Assembly (NCBI GenBank): GCA_028291615.1
Contig: JAQGHM010000002.1
Location: forward strand, 1-32,155
DNA length: 32,155 nucleotides
Direction: 5' to 3'
Origin: Phycisphaerales bacterium
GTDB taxonomy: Bacteria > Planctomycetota > Phycisphaerae > Tepidisphaerales > Tepidisphaeraceae
Made by a program: the position numbers and the translations under genes
Notes under the pieces: generated by a model
What the model was told of the DNA's origin: nothing
Seen by the model: only the letters and a program-made list of their open reading frames with translations
Databases searched by the model: none
Part shown: piece by piece, positions 14,378 through 21,703 of the stretch
Numbering within the stretch: position 1 is the first letter of the stretch
Layout of the letters: the number at the start of each line of letters is the position of its first letter

Positions 14378-16576
14378 TTAGTCCTCGTCGCGGGTGGAGT
14401 TCCGTTTCTTCTTCCGGGGTTTGCCGTTTAGCCTGACGATGTTGCCGTCGTCCTCGGACGACTCGGGCACTGAAGTGCCCGCGCCCTCCTGGGTGGGTTC
14501 GTTTTGCGCCAGGTGGGCAGCGCGGGATTCGACGAGCACCACGCCTTCGTCATTTTTCAGTTCGTCGGTTTCGTCCTTTTTGATCACCTTGCCTTCTTCA
14601 TCCAGCTCGGCGTCGGCGATGGCCGTGCGTTTGCGGGCTTCGGCGAGCAGGGCTTCGTAGAGCTTTTTCGTGTCGGTGCCGTTGATCGCGTTGACGGCTT
14701 TGCTGATCTCGCCGATGTAGCGCTCGAAGACGTCGCGCCTGGCGGCTTCACGCTGCATTTTCTGGCGCTTGCGGAGGTAGGTTCCGAGCTTCCGGCCGCA
14801 CTCCATCAGGGCGAGCTTCATCTCCTTGCGGATCTCGTCGTAGTCGGCGATGGCTTCCTTGGATTCGCTGGTGAAGGGGACCCAGACGCTGGCCATGTGG
14901 ATCATGACGACGATGGGGCCGTTGGGGAGGCTGCCGCGGGGCTGGCTCAGGTTGTAGTTGCGCCAGCCGGTTTCGGCGACGGCCTTGAAGCTGGAGCAGG
15001 CGGAGGGTTGGAAGAGCAGGGGGACGCGGTTGGCGAAGCGGATGACGCGGGCGGTTTCCTCGGTGGGGAGTTCGCCGCCGAAGGCGATGGCGGCTTCGAT
15101 CTGAAAGGGGCGGCCGCGGTAGACGTCGGGCTCGCGGCTGCTGGCGGCGTAGAACTCGGCCTTCACGCCCTTGAGCATGCCGGCGAGCATTTGGCGCACT
15201 CCGATCGGCGCCAGGCAGTCGGTGGGGGGCGGGGGGAGTTTGGCGTCCTGGAAGGCTTTGAAGAGGTCTTCGATCTGCTTGGGCTCGAGGTCGGAAACTT
15301 TGGTGCGGCTGTGGGCGTCGCAGGCCTTGCAGAAGTCGCTTGCCTTCGACGGCGAAACGCGGCTGAACTTTTCCTGGAGGAAGTTGAAGAGGGTGCCGCC
15401 TTGTTTATTGGCGTCTTCGAAATCGCGCATCATCTGGATGAGGATGCCGAGCTCGATGCCTTTAGGATGGGGTTGGATTTCGGTGGTTTCGGGGGGGAGC
15501 TGGTCGGTGCCTCTTGGGAAGAAGATGACCCCGTCTTTTTCGATCGTCGTGAGAGTCGGATCGACGCCATTGGGGGAGGAATCCGGGGCGGCGCTTTGGG
15601 CGCTGGCGCTTCCGTCGCTCTGCCCCGGCGTGCGGTGCGCCGCTTCCTGGGTGAGAGCGTCGGCGTGGACAGCATCTTTCTGGGCGTTGCCGAGGACGAC
15701 CTCTTCCTGATCATCTGCACTGATGCGCGATGCGGGGACGAAGGTGATGCGGGCGTGGGGGTTGGCGATGGCGGTCAGTTCAAGGAATTCATCGACGCTG
15801 CCGCGGCCTTTGCGGTAGAGGCCTTCGAGCTCGATGCTCACGCTGGTGCCGGTGATGTAATCTTCGGAGTTGAGGAAGCCGGGGTCGCGCGTGCCGGCGT
15901 TGACGGTGCGGAGGCGCGCGGGGGGGAAGTCCTGCGTTTCATCATCGACCGTGACTTCAGCGCGGTTGGTCTTGGTGTTCATGGCCAGCTCGATGTGGTG
16001 AGCGGGCTTCTTGCTGCCGGGGCGGGTATGGATGACCATCGGCTTGCCGGTGGTGATCAGGCCGTACATGCCGGCGGCGGAGATGCCGATGCCCTGCTGG
16101 CCGCGCGACATCTTGAGGCGGTGAAACTTGCTGCCGAAGAGGAGGCGGCCGAAGACGTTTTCGACCTGCTTGCGAACGATGCCGGGGCCGTTATCCACCA
16201 CGGTGACGCGGTAGCGCGATTGCTTGGCATTGGCGGGGCGATCGGGCTGGAGATCTTCGATGACGATGGTGACGTTGGGAAGGATGCCGGCCTCTTCGCA
16301 GGCGTCGAGCGAATTATCGACGGCTTCCTTGACGGTGGTCAGCAGGGCCTTGCGCGGGTTGTCGAAGCCGAGCAGATGGCGGTTCTTGGCGAAGAACTCG
16401 GAGACGGCGATGTCCTTCTGCTTGGTGGCCATGGTCTCGGCGGTTTCGCGCGTGCGAACGGTGACCTTGGGCGCGGTTTTTGCGATTTCTTTTCGTACTT
16501 TTGGCATCTCCACCTCTTCCTGTACTGCCGGGGCGACTGTGAGTGCATTCGCGGGTGCGATCAGAATTTTAGCCAT
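14378..16576 (-). CDS. top6B: DNA topoisomerase VI subunit B
   Basis: This 732-residue ATPase subunit of the type IIB topoisomerase carries the GHKL (Bergerat) motifs: N box KEAVDNSLDA (N88), G1 DNGPGI (128-133), and G2 GQQGIGISAAG (159-169). A WRNY motif (538-541) corresponds to the conserved WKxY of the transducer region. Residues ~50-75 (ATKQKDIAVSEFFAKNRHLLGFD) match the family N-terminus; the first ~45 residues are an extra extension. A low-complexity insert covers ~286-342, and the C-terminal ~75 residues are highly charged. The protein is longer than archaeal forms mainly because of these additions. The ATG at 16576 has GGAGGAG 7-8 nt upstream. It is the first gene of the minus-strand block. 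Confidence 0.94.
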   Translation of the reverse strand: MAKILIAPANALTVAPAVQEEVEMPKVRKEIAKTAPKVTVRTRETAETMATKQKDIAVSEFFAKNRHLLGFDNPRKALLTTVKEAVDNSLDACEEAGILPNVTIVIEDLQPDRPANAKQSRYRVTVVDNGPGIVRKQVENVFGRLLFGSKFHRLKMSRGQQGIGISAAGMYGLITTGKPMVIHTRPGSKKPAHHIELAMNTKTNRAEVTVDDETQDFPPARLRTVNAGTRDPGFLNSEDYITGTSVSIELEGLYRKGRGSVDEFLELTAIANPHARITFVPASRISADDQEEVVLGNAQKDAVHADALTQEAAHRTPGQSDGSASAQSAAPDSSPNGVDPTLTTIEKDGVIFFPRGTDQLPPETTEIQPHPKGIELGILIQMMRDFEDANKQGGTLFNFLQEKFSRVSPSKASDFCKACDAHSRTKVSDLEPKQIEDLFKAFQDAKLPPPPTDCLAPIGVRQMLAGMLKGVKAEFYAASSREPDVYRGRPFQIEAAIAFGGELPTEETARVIRFANRVPLLFQPSACSSFKAVAETGWRNYNLSQPRGSLPNGPIVVMIHMASVWVPFTSESKEAIADYDEIRKEMKLALMECGRKLGTYLRKRQKMQREAARRDVFERYIGEISKAVNAINGTDTKKLYEALLAEARKRTAIADAELDEEGKVIKKDETDELKNDEGVVLVESRAAHLAQNEPTQEGAGTSVPESSEDDGNIVRLNGKPRKKKRNSTRDED
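14464..14481. repeat. REP-like palindrome inside top6B
   Basis: CGGGCACT and AGTGCCCG are perfect 8-bp arms with a 2-nt loop. The palindrome lies in the charged C-terminal tail of top6B, encoding about residues 699-706, where it does not disturb the folded domains. It resembles in style the hairpins at 24308-24411, but the sequence is different. Confidence 0.6.
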
Positions 16577-16600
16577 CCGTGGGCTCCTCCTGCCGGGTAT

Positions 16601-16611
16601 GTGACGGTCAC
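16601..16611. promoter_or_regulatory. Palindrome in the top6B leader
   Basis: GTGAC-G-GTCAC is a perfect inverted repeat 25-35 nt upstream of the top6B ATG. Its position between the likely promoter and the start codon would suit an operator, but a palindrome this short could be chance. Confidence 0.3.
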
Positions 16612-16655
16612 CGAAAACTGGGTCCGGTAAGCGGACTTATCTTCCCATATCGGCA

Positions 16656-16679
16656 CGGGCGAACGTATTTCTTCGCCCG
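16656..16679. terminator. Hairpin in the top6B leader; terminator-like on the plus strand
   Basis: CGGGCGAA (16656-16663) and TTCGCCCG (16672-16679) form a perfect 8-bp stem with an 8-nt loop. Read on the plus strand it is followed by cttttgttt, so it resembles an intrinsic terminator, though no plus-strand gene precedes it. On the minus strand it lies in the predicted 5' leader of top6B, where it might affect transcription or RNA stability. Confidence 0.4.
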
Positions 16680-16692
16680 CTTTTGTTTGGTA

Positions 16693-16721
16693 AGTGTAAG
16701 GATTTAGATTGGGTTTATCAA
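16693..16721 (-). promoter_or_regulatory. Sigma70-type promoter of the top6 block
   Basis: On the minus strand TTGATA (16716-16721) and TACACT (16693-16698) are separated by exactly 17 bp within an AT-rich stretch. The predicted leader is about 110 nt and contains the hairpin and palindrome listed separately. This is the best promoter match I found in the window. The divergent gene at 16868 has only a weak TATTAT (16804-16809) without a -35. Confidence 0.6.
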
Positions 16722-16867
16722 GGATTAAATTGGACTTTAATTCAAGGATAGTCGGGGAGTGGATTGTATTCAAGCGATGGCATTAAGGGATTGTTGGCAA
16801 AGGTATTATGCGCGACGCTGCCGTTCGCCATGGCGGCAGAACGGGAGTGTGATATGGTTAGGGCTTC

Positions 16868-18121
16868 ATGATCCAATGGTTCAGCATGTTAGCGGGTTGG
16901 ATGGTGGCGGACGTCCTCTGGTGGCGGGCGGCGGATCGTCGGCTGCGCCCGGTGAAGGGGGCGAAGGTCTGGCGGTGGCTGCTGGGGCTTTTCATGGGGG
17001 CGCAGGTCGCGTTCATGCTGATGATGGTGGTGGGGTCGATTTTGGAGCATGTGCCGCAGCGCGGGCCGTTGTTGTGGCCGGTGGCGGCTTACGTGTGGCA
17101 CCTGTTCGTCTTGCCGGCGGCGGTGATGGCGATGCTATTTGCGCGGGGTGTGCGATGGATGCGGGACCTACGAGCGAAAGTTCCGGTTGAAGCGCCGGCG
17201 ATACAGGAGTTGGAGCAAAAGCCGAGGCTTACGCGGCGGGAGGCGCTGGCGGCGGTTGGTGTGACGATCCCGCCGTTGATCACGATGGGTGTTGGGGTCG
17301 GCGCCGTGGAGAAGTTGGGCGGCTTCCGCGTGCGCGATGTCGAATTGAAATTGCCGGGATTGCCGGCGGATCTGGACGGGGTGACGATCGCGCACGTGTC
17401 GGACCTGCACATTGGCCGGTTTCTGCCGGCGGGGGTGATGGAGCGGGTGGCGGAGGCGACCAATGCGATGCGGGCCGACCTGGTGGTGTTTACGGGGGAT
17501 TTGATCGACGTGTCGTGCGAGACGGTGCCGCCGGGCATTGATTTCATCAAGCGGCTTGATCGGCGGAATGGGCTGGTGGTGATCGAGGGGAACCACGACG
17601 GGATGGGCGGGGCGGATCGGTTCGAAGGGGAGATGCGGGATGCGGGGTTGCCGCTGCTGCTGGATGAATCGGCGGTGTTCACGGTGCCGGGGAGGCAAAC
17701 GCCGCTGCAGATGATGGGAATCGCGTGGGGCGAACTGAAACGTGGCAGTGAGATCGGGCGCGTGGGCCGCGAGGCGCGGCGGTGGTATCGGGAGACGACC
17801 AAAGAAGCGACGGATGCATCGATCGCGCGGGTGGCGGCGCAGCGGCAGGCGGGGGCATATCCAATCCTGCTGGCGCATCACCCGCACGCGTTCGACCGCG
17901 CGGCGGCGGCGGGGTTGCCGCTGGTGCTCAGCGGGCATACGCACGGGGGGCAGATGATGCTGACGAAGAACATCGGGGTGGGGCCGATGCGGTTTCGGTA
18001 TTGGTCGGGGATTTACGAGAAGCCGGGGTCGCGGTTGTTTGTAAATAATGGGGTGGGGAACTGGTTTCCGCTGCGGATCAATGCGCCGGCGGAGGTGGTG
18101 AAGCTGACGCTGAGAGCTTGA
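16868..18121 (+). CDS. Membrane-anchored metallophosphoesterase (YkuE/LpxG-like)
   Basis: This 417-residue protein has three to four hydrophobic segments in residues 1-95 and another at ~125-147, followed by a calcineurin-type phosphoesterase domain. The metal-binding motifs are complete: VSDLHIG (D179, H181), TGDLID (D211), GNHD (241-244), AHHPHAF (~336-342) and GHTHGGQ (356-362). Relatives remove phosphate or pyrophosphate groups from lipids such as UDP-diacylglucosamine or undecaprenyl phosphates; the substrate here is not determinable. LTRREALAAVG (121-131) resembles a twin-arginine motif as in YkuE, but it is internal. Its 3' end overlaps the convergent gene at 18078 by 44 bp. Confidence 0.88.
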   Translation: MIQWFSMLAGWMVADVLWWRAADRRLRPVKGAKVWRWLLGLFMGAQVAFMLMMVVGSILEHVPQRGPLLWPVAAYVWHLFVLPAAVMAMLFARGVRWMRDLRAKVPVEAPAIQELEQKPRLTRREALAAVGVTIPPLITMGVGVGAVEKLGGFRVRDVELKLPGLPADLDGVTIAHVSDLHIGRFLPAGVMERVAEATNAMRADLVVFTGDLIDVSCETVPPGIDFIKRLDRRNGLVVIEGNHDGMGGADRFEGEMRDAGLPLLLDESAVFTVPGRQTPLQMMGIAWGELKRGSEIGRVGREARRWYRETTKEATDASIARVAAQRQAGAYPILLAHHPHAFDRAAAAGLPLVLSGHTHGGQMMLTKNIGVGPMRFRYWSGIYEKPGSRLFVNNGVGNWFPLRINAPAEVVKLTLRA

Positions 18122-18926
18122 GGGGGGATTGACCGGGCAGGGGGGCGGGGGGGGAGTTGGTGAAGGGGTGTTCGCCGCGGAGATGACGGGCGATGTCGGC
18201 GAGGATGCGTGGGTCGGTCATGGCGCCGCCGTGGGCGGACTGGAGGGCGGGGGTGGGGAGCCAGAGCGGGGATTGGTTGGGCGGGGCGGCGTATTGGTCG
18301 CCGACGATGCCGTCGCCGAGGCGCACGTAGGGGTAGAGCGTGTAGGTGGCCTGGGCGTCTTCGTGGGCGAGGGATTCCAGGAAAGGGGAGCCGGGGCGCA
18401 TGTCGCGGTGGAATTGGGTGAAGCCGAGATCGGCGGCGAGCGTTGCGCCGCTCTGCGGGCTGGCGATGGAGAAGAGGCGGGCGATCTTGAGGCGGCGGGG
18501 GCTGGCGGGATCGGGCGAAGGGGCGGCGGCGAAGCGGGCGGCGAGTCCGCCTAGCGATGCGCCGACGACGTCGACCTCGGTGGTGAAGTCGGGATCATTC
18601 GTGGGGAAGGCGCGATCGACGGCTTGGATGAGCGCCTCGCGGCATTCGTGGAAGGAGCCGCAGAAGGCGATGGAGACGGGGACGATGCGGTTGTCGCCGC
18701 TGATGCGGTGGAAGTGCCACTTGTAGAGGGGCGGTGAGACGTTGAAATCCCAGAACCCGCCGACGACGAGGAGGGGGCGGTCGAGCGGGCGCGGGTGGGC
18801 GGACATGTAGTCGAGGGCGCGCTGGGCCTGGTCGACGCCTAAGGGGAAGGAAGGATTGGTGGGTTGGCGCGAGGCGCAGCCGCTTGCCAATGTGGAGAGA
18901 GTGAGGATGAGGAGGAGTGAGCGCAT
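18078..18926 (-). CDS. Lipoprotein alpha/beta-hydrolase (lipase/esterase-like)
   Basis: This 282-residue protein begins MRSLLLILTLSTLASGC, with a standard lipobox and lipidated cysteine C17. The nucleophile elbow GASLGG (S124) and the preceding VVGGFWD strand identify an alpha/beta hydrolase. An aspartate in YVRLGDGIVGD and a histidine in SAHGGAM could complete the triad; this resembles lipases that act after secretion. The last ~30 residues are Pro/Ser-rich, and most of them overlap the 3' end of the convergent metallophosphoesterase gene by 44 bp. The substrate is unknown. Confidence 0.8.
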   Translation of the reverse strand: MRSLLLILTLSTLASGCASRQPTNPSFPLGVDQAQRALDYMSAHPRPLDRPLLVVGGFWDFNVSPPLYKWHFHRISGDNRIVPVSIAFCGSFHECREALIQAVDRAFPTNDPDFTTEVDVVGASLGGLAARFAAAPSPDPASPRRLKIARLFSIASPQSGATLAADLGFTQFHRDMRPGSPFLESLAHEDAQATYTLYPYVRLGDGIVGDQYAAPPNQSPLWLPTPALQSAHGGAMTDPRILADIARHLRGEHPFTNSPPAPLPGQSPLKLSASASPPPPAH

Positions 18927-18942
18927 TTTGTGTTGATGGGGT

Positions 18943-20445
18943 TTAAAACCTTCTGTCCAGAAGACGGTATTGGACAGCTTCGGCTAAATGGTTTTCGTTG
19001 ATCTGGTCGGCGCCTTCGAGGTCGGCGATGGTTCGGGCGACCCTTCTTACCTTGTCGTAGGCGCGGGCGCTTAGGCCTAGTTCGTCCATGGCTTGTTTCA
19101 TGAGGAGGAGGCAGGAGTCGGAGAGTTGGCAGTGGGTTTTTAGCTGTTTGCTGTCCATGCGGGCGTTGGTGGTGTCGTTCTGGAAGCGTTGGCGCTGGAG
19201 GTCTCTGGCGCGGTGGACTTGCTCGCGCATGGTTTTGCTGTCGGTGCCCTGGCGCTTGCCGGTTAATTCGCTGTAGGGGACGGCGGGGACTTCTACGTGG
19301 ATGTCGATGCGGTCTAGGAGGGGGCCGGAGAGTTTCTCTAAGTATTTGTTGCGTTTACTGGGATCGGATGATTTATGGCCTGAGGCGGTGGGGTTCATTG
19401 CAGCGACCAGCATGAACCTTGCCGGGAATTTGATGGAGGAGTGGACGCGGGCGACGGTGACCTCGCCGGATTCGAGGGGTTGGCGGAGCATTTCGAGGAC
19501 GTAGCGGGAGAATTCGGGGAGCTCATCTAAAAAGAGGACGCCGTGGTGGGCTAGGGAGACTTCGCCGGGCTTGGGGATGGTGCCGCCGCCGACCAATGAC
19601 TGCGCGGTGGCGGAGTGGTGCGGGGTGCGCACGGGGCGTTGGTCCATGAGGGCGACGCCTTCGGGGAGGAGGCCCAGGGCGGAGTAGATGCGCGTGGTTT
19701 CGAGGGATTCGGCGCGGCTGAGGGGCGGGAGGATGCCGGGGATTCTCGCGGCGAGCATGGACTTGCCGGTGCCGGGTGGGCCGATCATGAGGATGTTGTG
19801 CGCGCCGGCGGCGGCGAGGGTGATGGCGCGCTTGACGGTCTCCTGGCCCCGGACGTCGGCGAAGTCTAGATCGGGGGCCAGGGCGCTGGCGGTGTAGGGT
19901 TCGCCGTCGAGTTGGTAGGGCTCAAGGGGGAGGAGTTCATTGAGGAAGGCGACGGCTTGAGAGAGCGTGGCGACGGGGATGACCTCGATGCCATCGACGA
20001 CGGCGGCCTCGCGGCGGTTTTCTTCGGGGAGGATGACGCCGCGGAAGTTTTTCTGCTTGGCGAGGATGGCGAGGGACAATGCGCCTTTGATTTTTCGAAC
20101 GCGGCCGTCGAGGGCGAGTTCGCCGGCTAGAAGATAGTTTTTGTGGTTCTCAGTCTGGATGAAATTGGAGCCGCGGAGCAGGCCGATGGCGATGGGGAGG
20201 TCGAGGCTGGGGGCTTCTTTCTTGACGTCGGCGGGGGCAAGGTTGATGAGGACGGCGTGCTGCGGCGGGCGAAAGCCGCTGTTGACCATGGCGCGGTCGA
20301 TGCGTTCGACGGATTCTTTTACGCCAGTTTGCGGGAGGCCGGTGACGATGGTCTTGTCGAGGCCGGAGTTGGAGACGTCGCATTCGACCTCGCAGAGGAG
20401 GGGGTCGATGCCGATGAGGATGAAAGAGTGGATGCGCGCGAGCAC
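18943..20445 (-). CDS. comM: ComM/YifB-family AAA+ ATPase (Mg-chelatase-like)
   Basis: This 500-residue protein has the ComM architecture: an N-terminal ribosomal-S5/Lon-like domain (MLARIHSFILIGID... to ~residue 170), then the Mg-chelatase-type AAA+ domain with Walker A GPPGTGKS (222-229) and Walker B LFLDEL (304-309), and the C-terminal lid (RAYDKVRRVARTIADLEG). ComM is a branch-migration helicase that promotes integration of DNA during natural transformation. The cysteine cluster usual after MNP (CPCGY...CxC) is absent; the segment reads MNPTASGHKSSDPSK. The GTG at 20445 is chosen because the family begins with MLA[RK]-H; a TTG at 20493 would add 16 atypical residues. No Shine-Dalgarno is seen. 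Confidence 0.9.
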   Translation of the reverse strand: MLARIHSFILIGIDPLLCEVECDVSNSGLDKTIVTGLPQTGVKESVERIDRAMVNSGFRPPQHAVLINLAPADVKKEAPSLDLPIAIGLLRGSNFIQTENHKNYLLAGELALDGRVRKIKGALSLAILAKQKNFRGVILPEENRREAAVVDGIEVIPVATLSQAVAFLNELLPLEPYQLDGEPYTASALAPDLDFADVRGQETVKRAITLAAAGAHNILMIGPPGTGKSMLAARIPGILPPLSRAESLETTRIYSALGLLPEGVALMDQRPVRTPHHSATAQSLVGGGTIPKPGEVSLAHHGVLFLDELPEFSRYVLEMLRQPLESGEVTVARVHSSIKFPARFMLVAAMNPTASGHKSSDPSKRNKYLEKLSGPLLDRIDIHVEVPAVPYSELTGKRQGTDSKTMREQVHRARDLQRQRFQNDTTNARMDSKQLKTHCQLSDSCLLLMKQAMDELGLSARAYDKVRRVARTIADLEGADQINENHLAEAVQYRLLDRRF

Positions 20446-20527
20446 TGAGGGGAGTTTAGCGGGGGTGGAAGGAGACCGCAAAATCCTGGGCAAGATGTCG
20501 CGTCTGGGAATTTCGCGATGGCACCCA

Positions 20528-21694
20528 CTATCGGATAATCTTCGCCAGCCAGTCCGCCAGTTGATTGGGCGTCAGGGCGGCGATGTCCATTCCGAGGCCG
20601 GCGAGTTTTTCGGCCATGCGGCGGTCGTAGGAGGGGTTGGCTTCCATGTCCAGCGCGGCCAGGCCGATCAGGCGCACCTTCGCCTCCGCGAGGCGGCGGA
20701 TGGTGGCCAGGAGGATTTGCGGCTTGGCGCCTTCTTCGAAGTCGCTCACTAGCACGAGTACTGTACGGTGGGGCGTCTCCATTAGCTTTTCGCAATACGT
20801 TACGGCGCGGCCGATGTCGGTGCCGCCGCCTAATTGGACGCTCATCAGCACTTCGACGGGGTCGTCGGCGTGGTCGGAGAGGTCCACGATGCTGGTGTCG
20901 AAGACGACCAGTTTGATCCGGATCATCGGCAGCGCGGCGAGGATGCCAGCCATCACGGCGGAATAAATTACGCTGTCGGTCATCGAGCCGGATTGATCGA
21001 CGCAGAGGATGACCGTCCAAGGCAAATGCCGCTCGACGCGGGAGAAGAAGCGGACGTCATCCACGATCAGTTGTTTGCGTTTGACGTCATAGTTCTTCAA
21101 GTTGCGCCGGATGGTGCCGCGCCAGTCGAGGTTCTGGGCGGATTTCATGTTCGAATGGCGGAAGCGGTTGACGCGGCCGGTGAGTTTGTTGCGGATCTCG
21201 GTCTCCAGCTTGCGTCGAAGTTCTTCGACCACCTTGCGGATCACGCGCCGGGCCTCTTCGAGCACCTTACCCTTTAGTTGTCCGCGGAAGGAGAGGAGGA
21301 TCTTGAGCAGGCCCATGCTCGGCTCAAGCTTTTTGAGCGTCTCCTCGTCGGTCACCAGCTCGGTCATGCCATAGCGCTCGAGCGCATGCTTCTCGATTCG
21401 CTCGACGGTCTCCTTGGGGAAGAGGTCGCGGACTTCTGAGAGCCAGTGGGGGATCGAGATCTGCGAAGGGTCGAGACTGCCGCCTTTTCCCTTGTCGTCG
21501 CCGCCATCCTGCCCGCGTACGCCGCGGCCTCGATATTCGCGGGAGTAGAGGTAATCCAGCGCTTGCTCCATCCGCATCTGCTCGGGGGTGAGGCCGCCGC
21601 TGAGCTTGTTCTGCGCGTACTTGCCGAGAACCAGCCGCCAGCGGGCGACAGCGGCTTTGTCGGAAGCAGGGGGAGTGGAGTTGTCAGTGGGCAT
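20528..21694 (-). CDS. VWA-domain protein, CoxE/YehP-like
   Basis: This 388-residue protein has an N-terminal helical part with a glycine-rich linker (~55-75) and a C-terminal von Willebrand A domain. The MIDAS metal site is complete: DQSGSM (D233, S235, S237), T292 in GGGTDIG and D318 in VSDFEEG. Such proteins pair with MoxR-type AAA+ ATPases (CoxD/CoxE, NorQ/NorD, RavA/ViaA) and are thought to present substrates. Its ATPase partner is encoded two genes upstream. The gene starts 9 bp after the DUF5682 stop; its Shine-Dalgarno AAGGAG overlaps that stop, so the two are tightly coupled. From memory it corresponds to E. coli YehP. Confidence 0.88.
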   Translation of the reverse strand: MPTDNSTPPASDKAAVARWRLVLGKYAQNKLSGGLTPEQMRMEQALDYLYSREYRGRGVRGQDGGDDKGKGGSLDPSQISIPHWLSEVRDLFPKETVERIEKHALERYGMTELVTDEETLKKLEPSMGLLKILLSFRGQLKGKVLEEARRVIRKVVEELRRKLETEIRNKLTGRVNRFRHSNMKSAQNLDWRGTIRRNLKNYDVKRKQLIVDDVRFFSRVERHLPWTVILCVDQSGSMTDSVIYSAVMAGILAALPMIRIKLVVFDTSIVDLSDHADDPVEVLMSVQLGGGTDIGRAVTYCEKLMETPHRTVLVLVSDFEEGAKPQILLATIRRLAEAKVRLIGLAALDMEANPSYDRRMAEKLAGLGMDIAALTPNQLADWLAKIIR

Positions 21695-21703
21695 GATGGG
21701 CGT

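Noticed and set aside
14504..16630. Long open frame on the plus strand (708 codons)
   Set aside because: It is antisense to top6B, which has intact ATPase motifs; the antisense product is Gly/Ala/Val/Glu-rich with no recognisable domain.
16561..16773. 70-codon frame on the minus strand upstream of top6B
   Set aside because: It overlaps the top6B start and spans the promoter, leader hairpin and Shine-Dalgarno; no start signal or family resemblance.
16804..16809. TATTAT as -10 of the metallophosphoesterase gene
   Set aside because: No -35-like hexamer at 16-18 bp; too weak to list as a feature.
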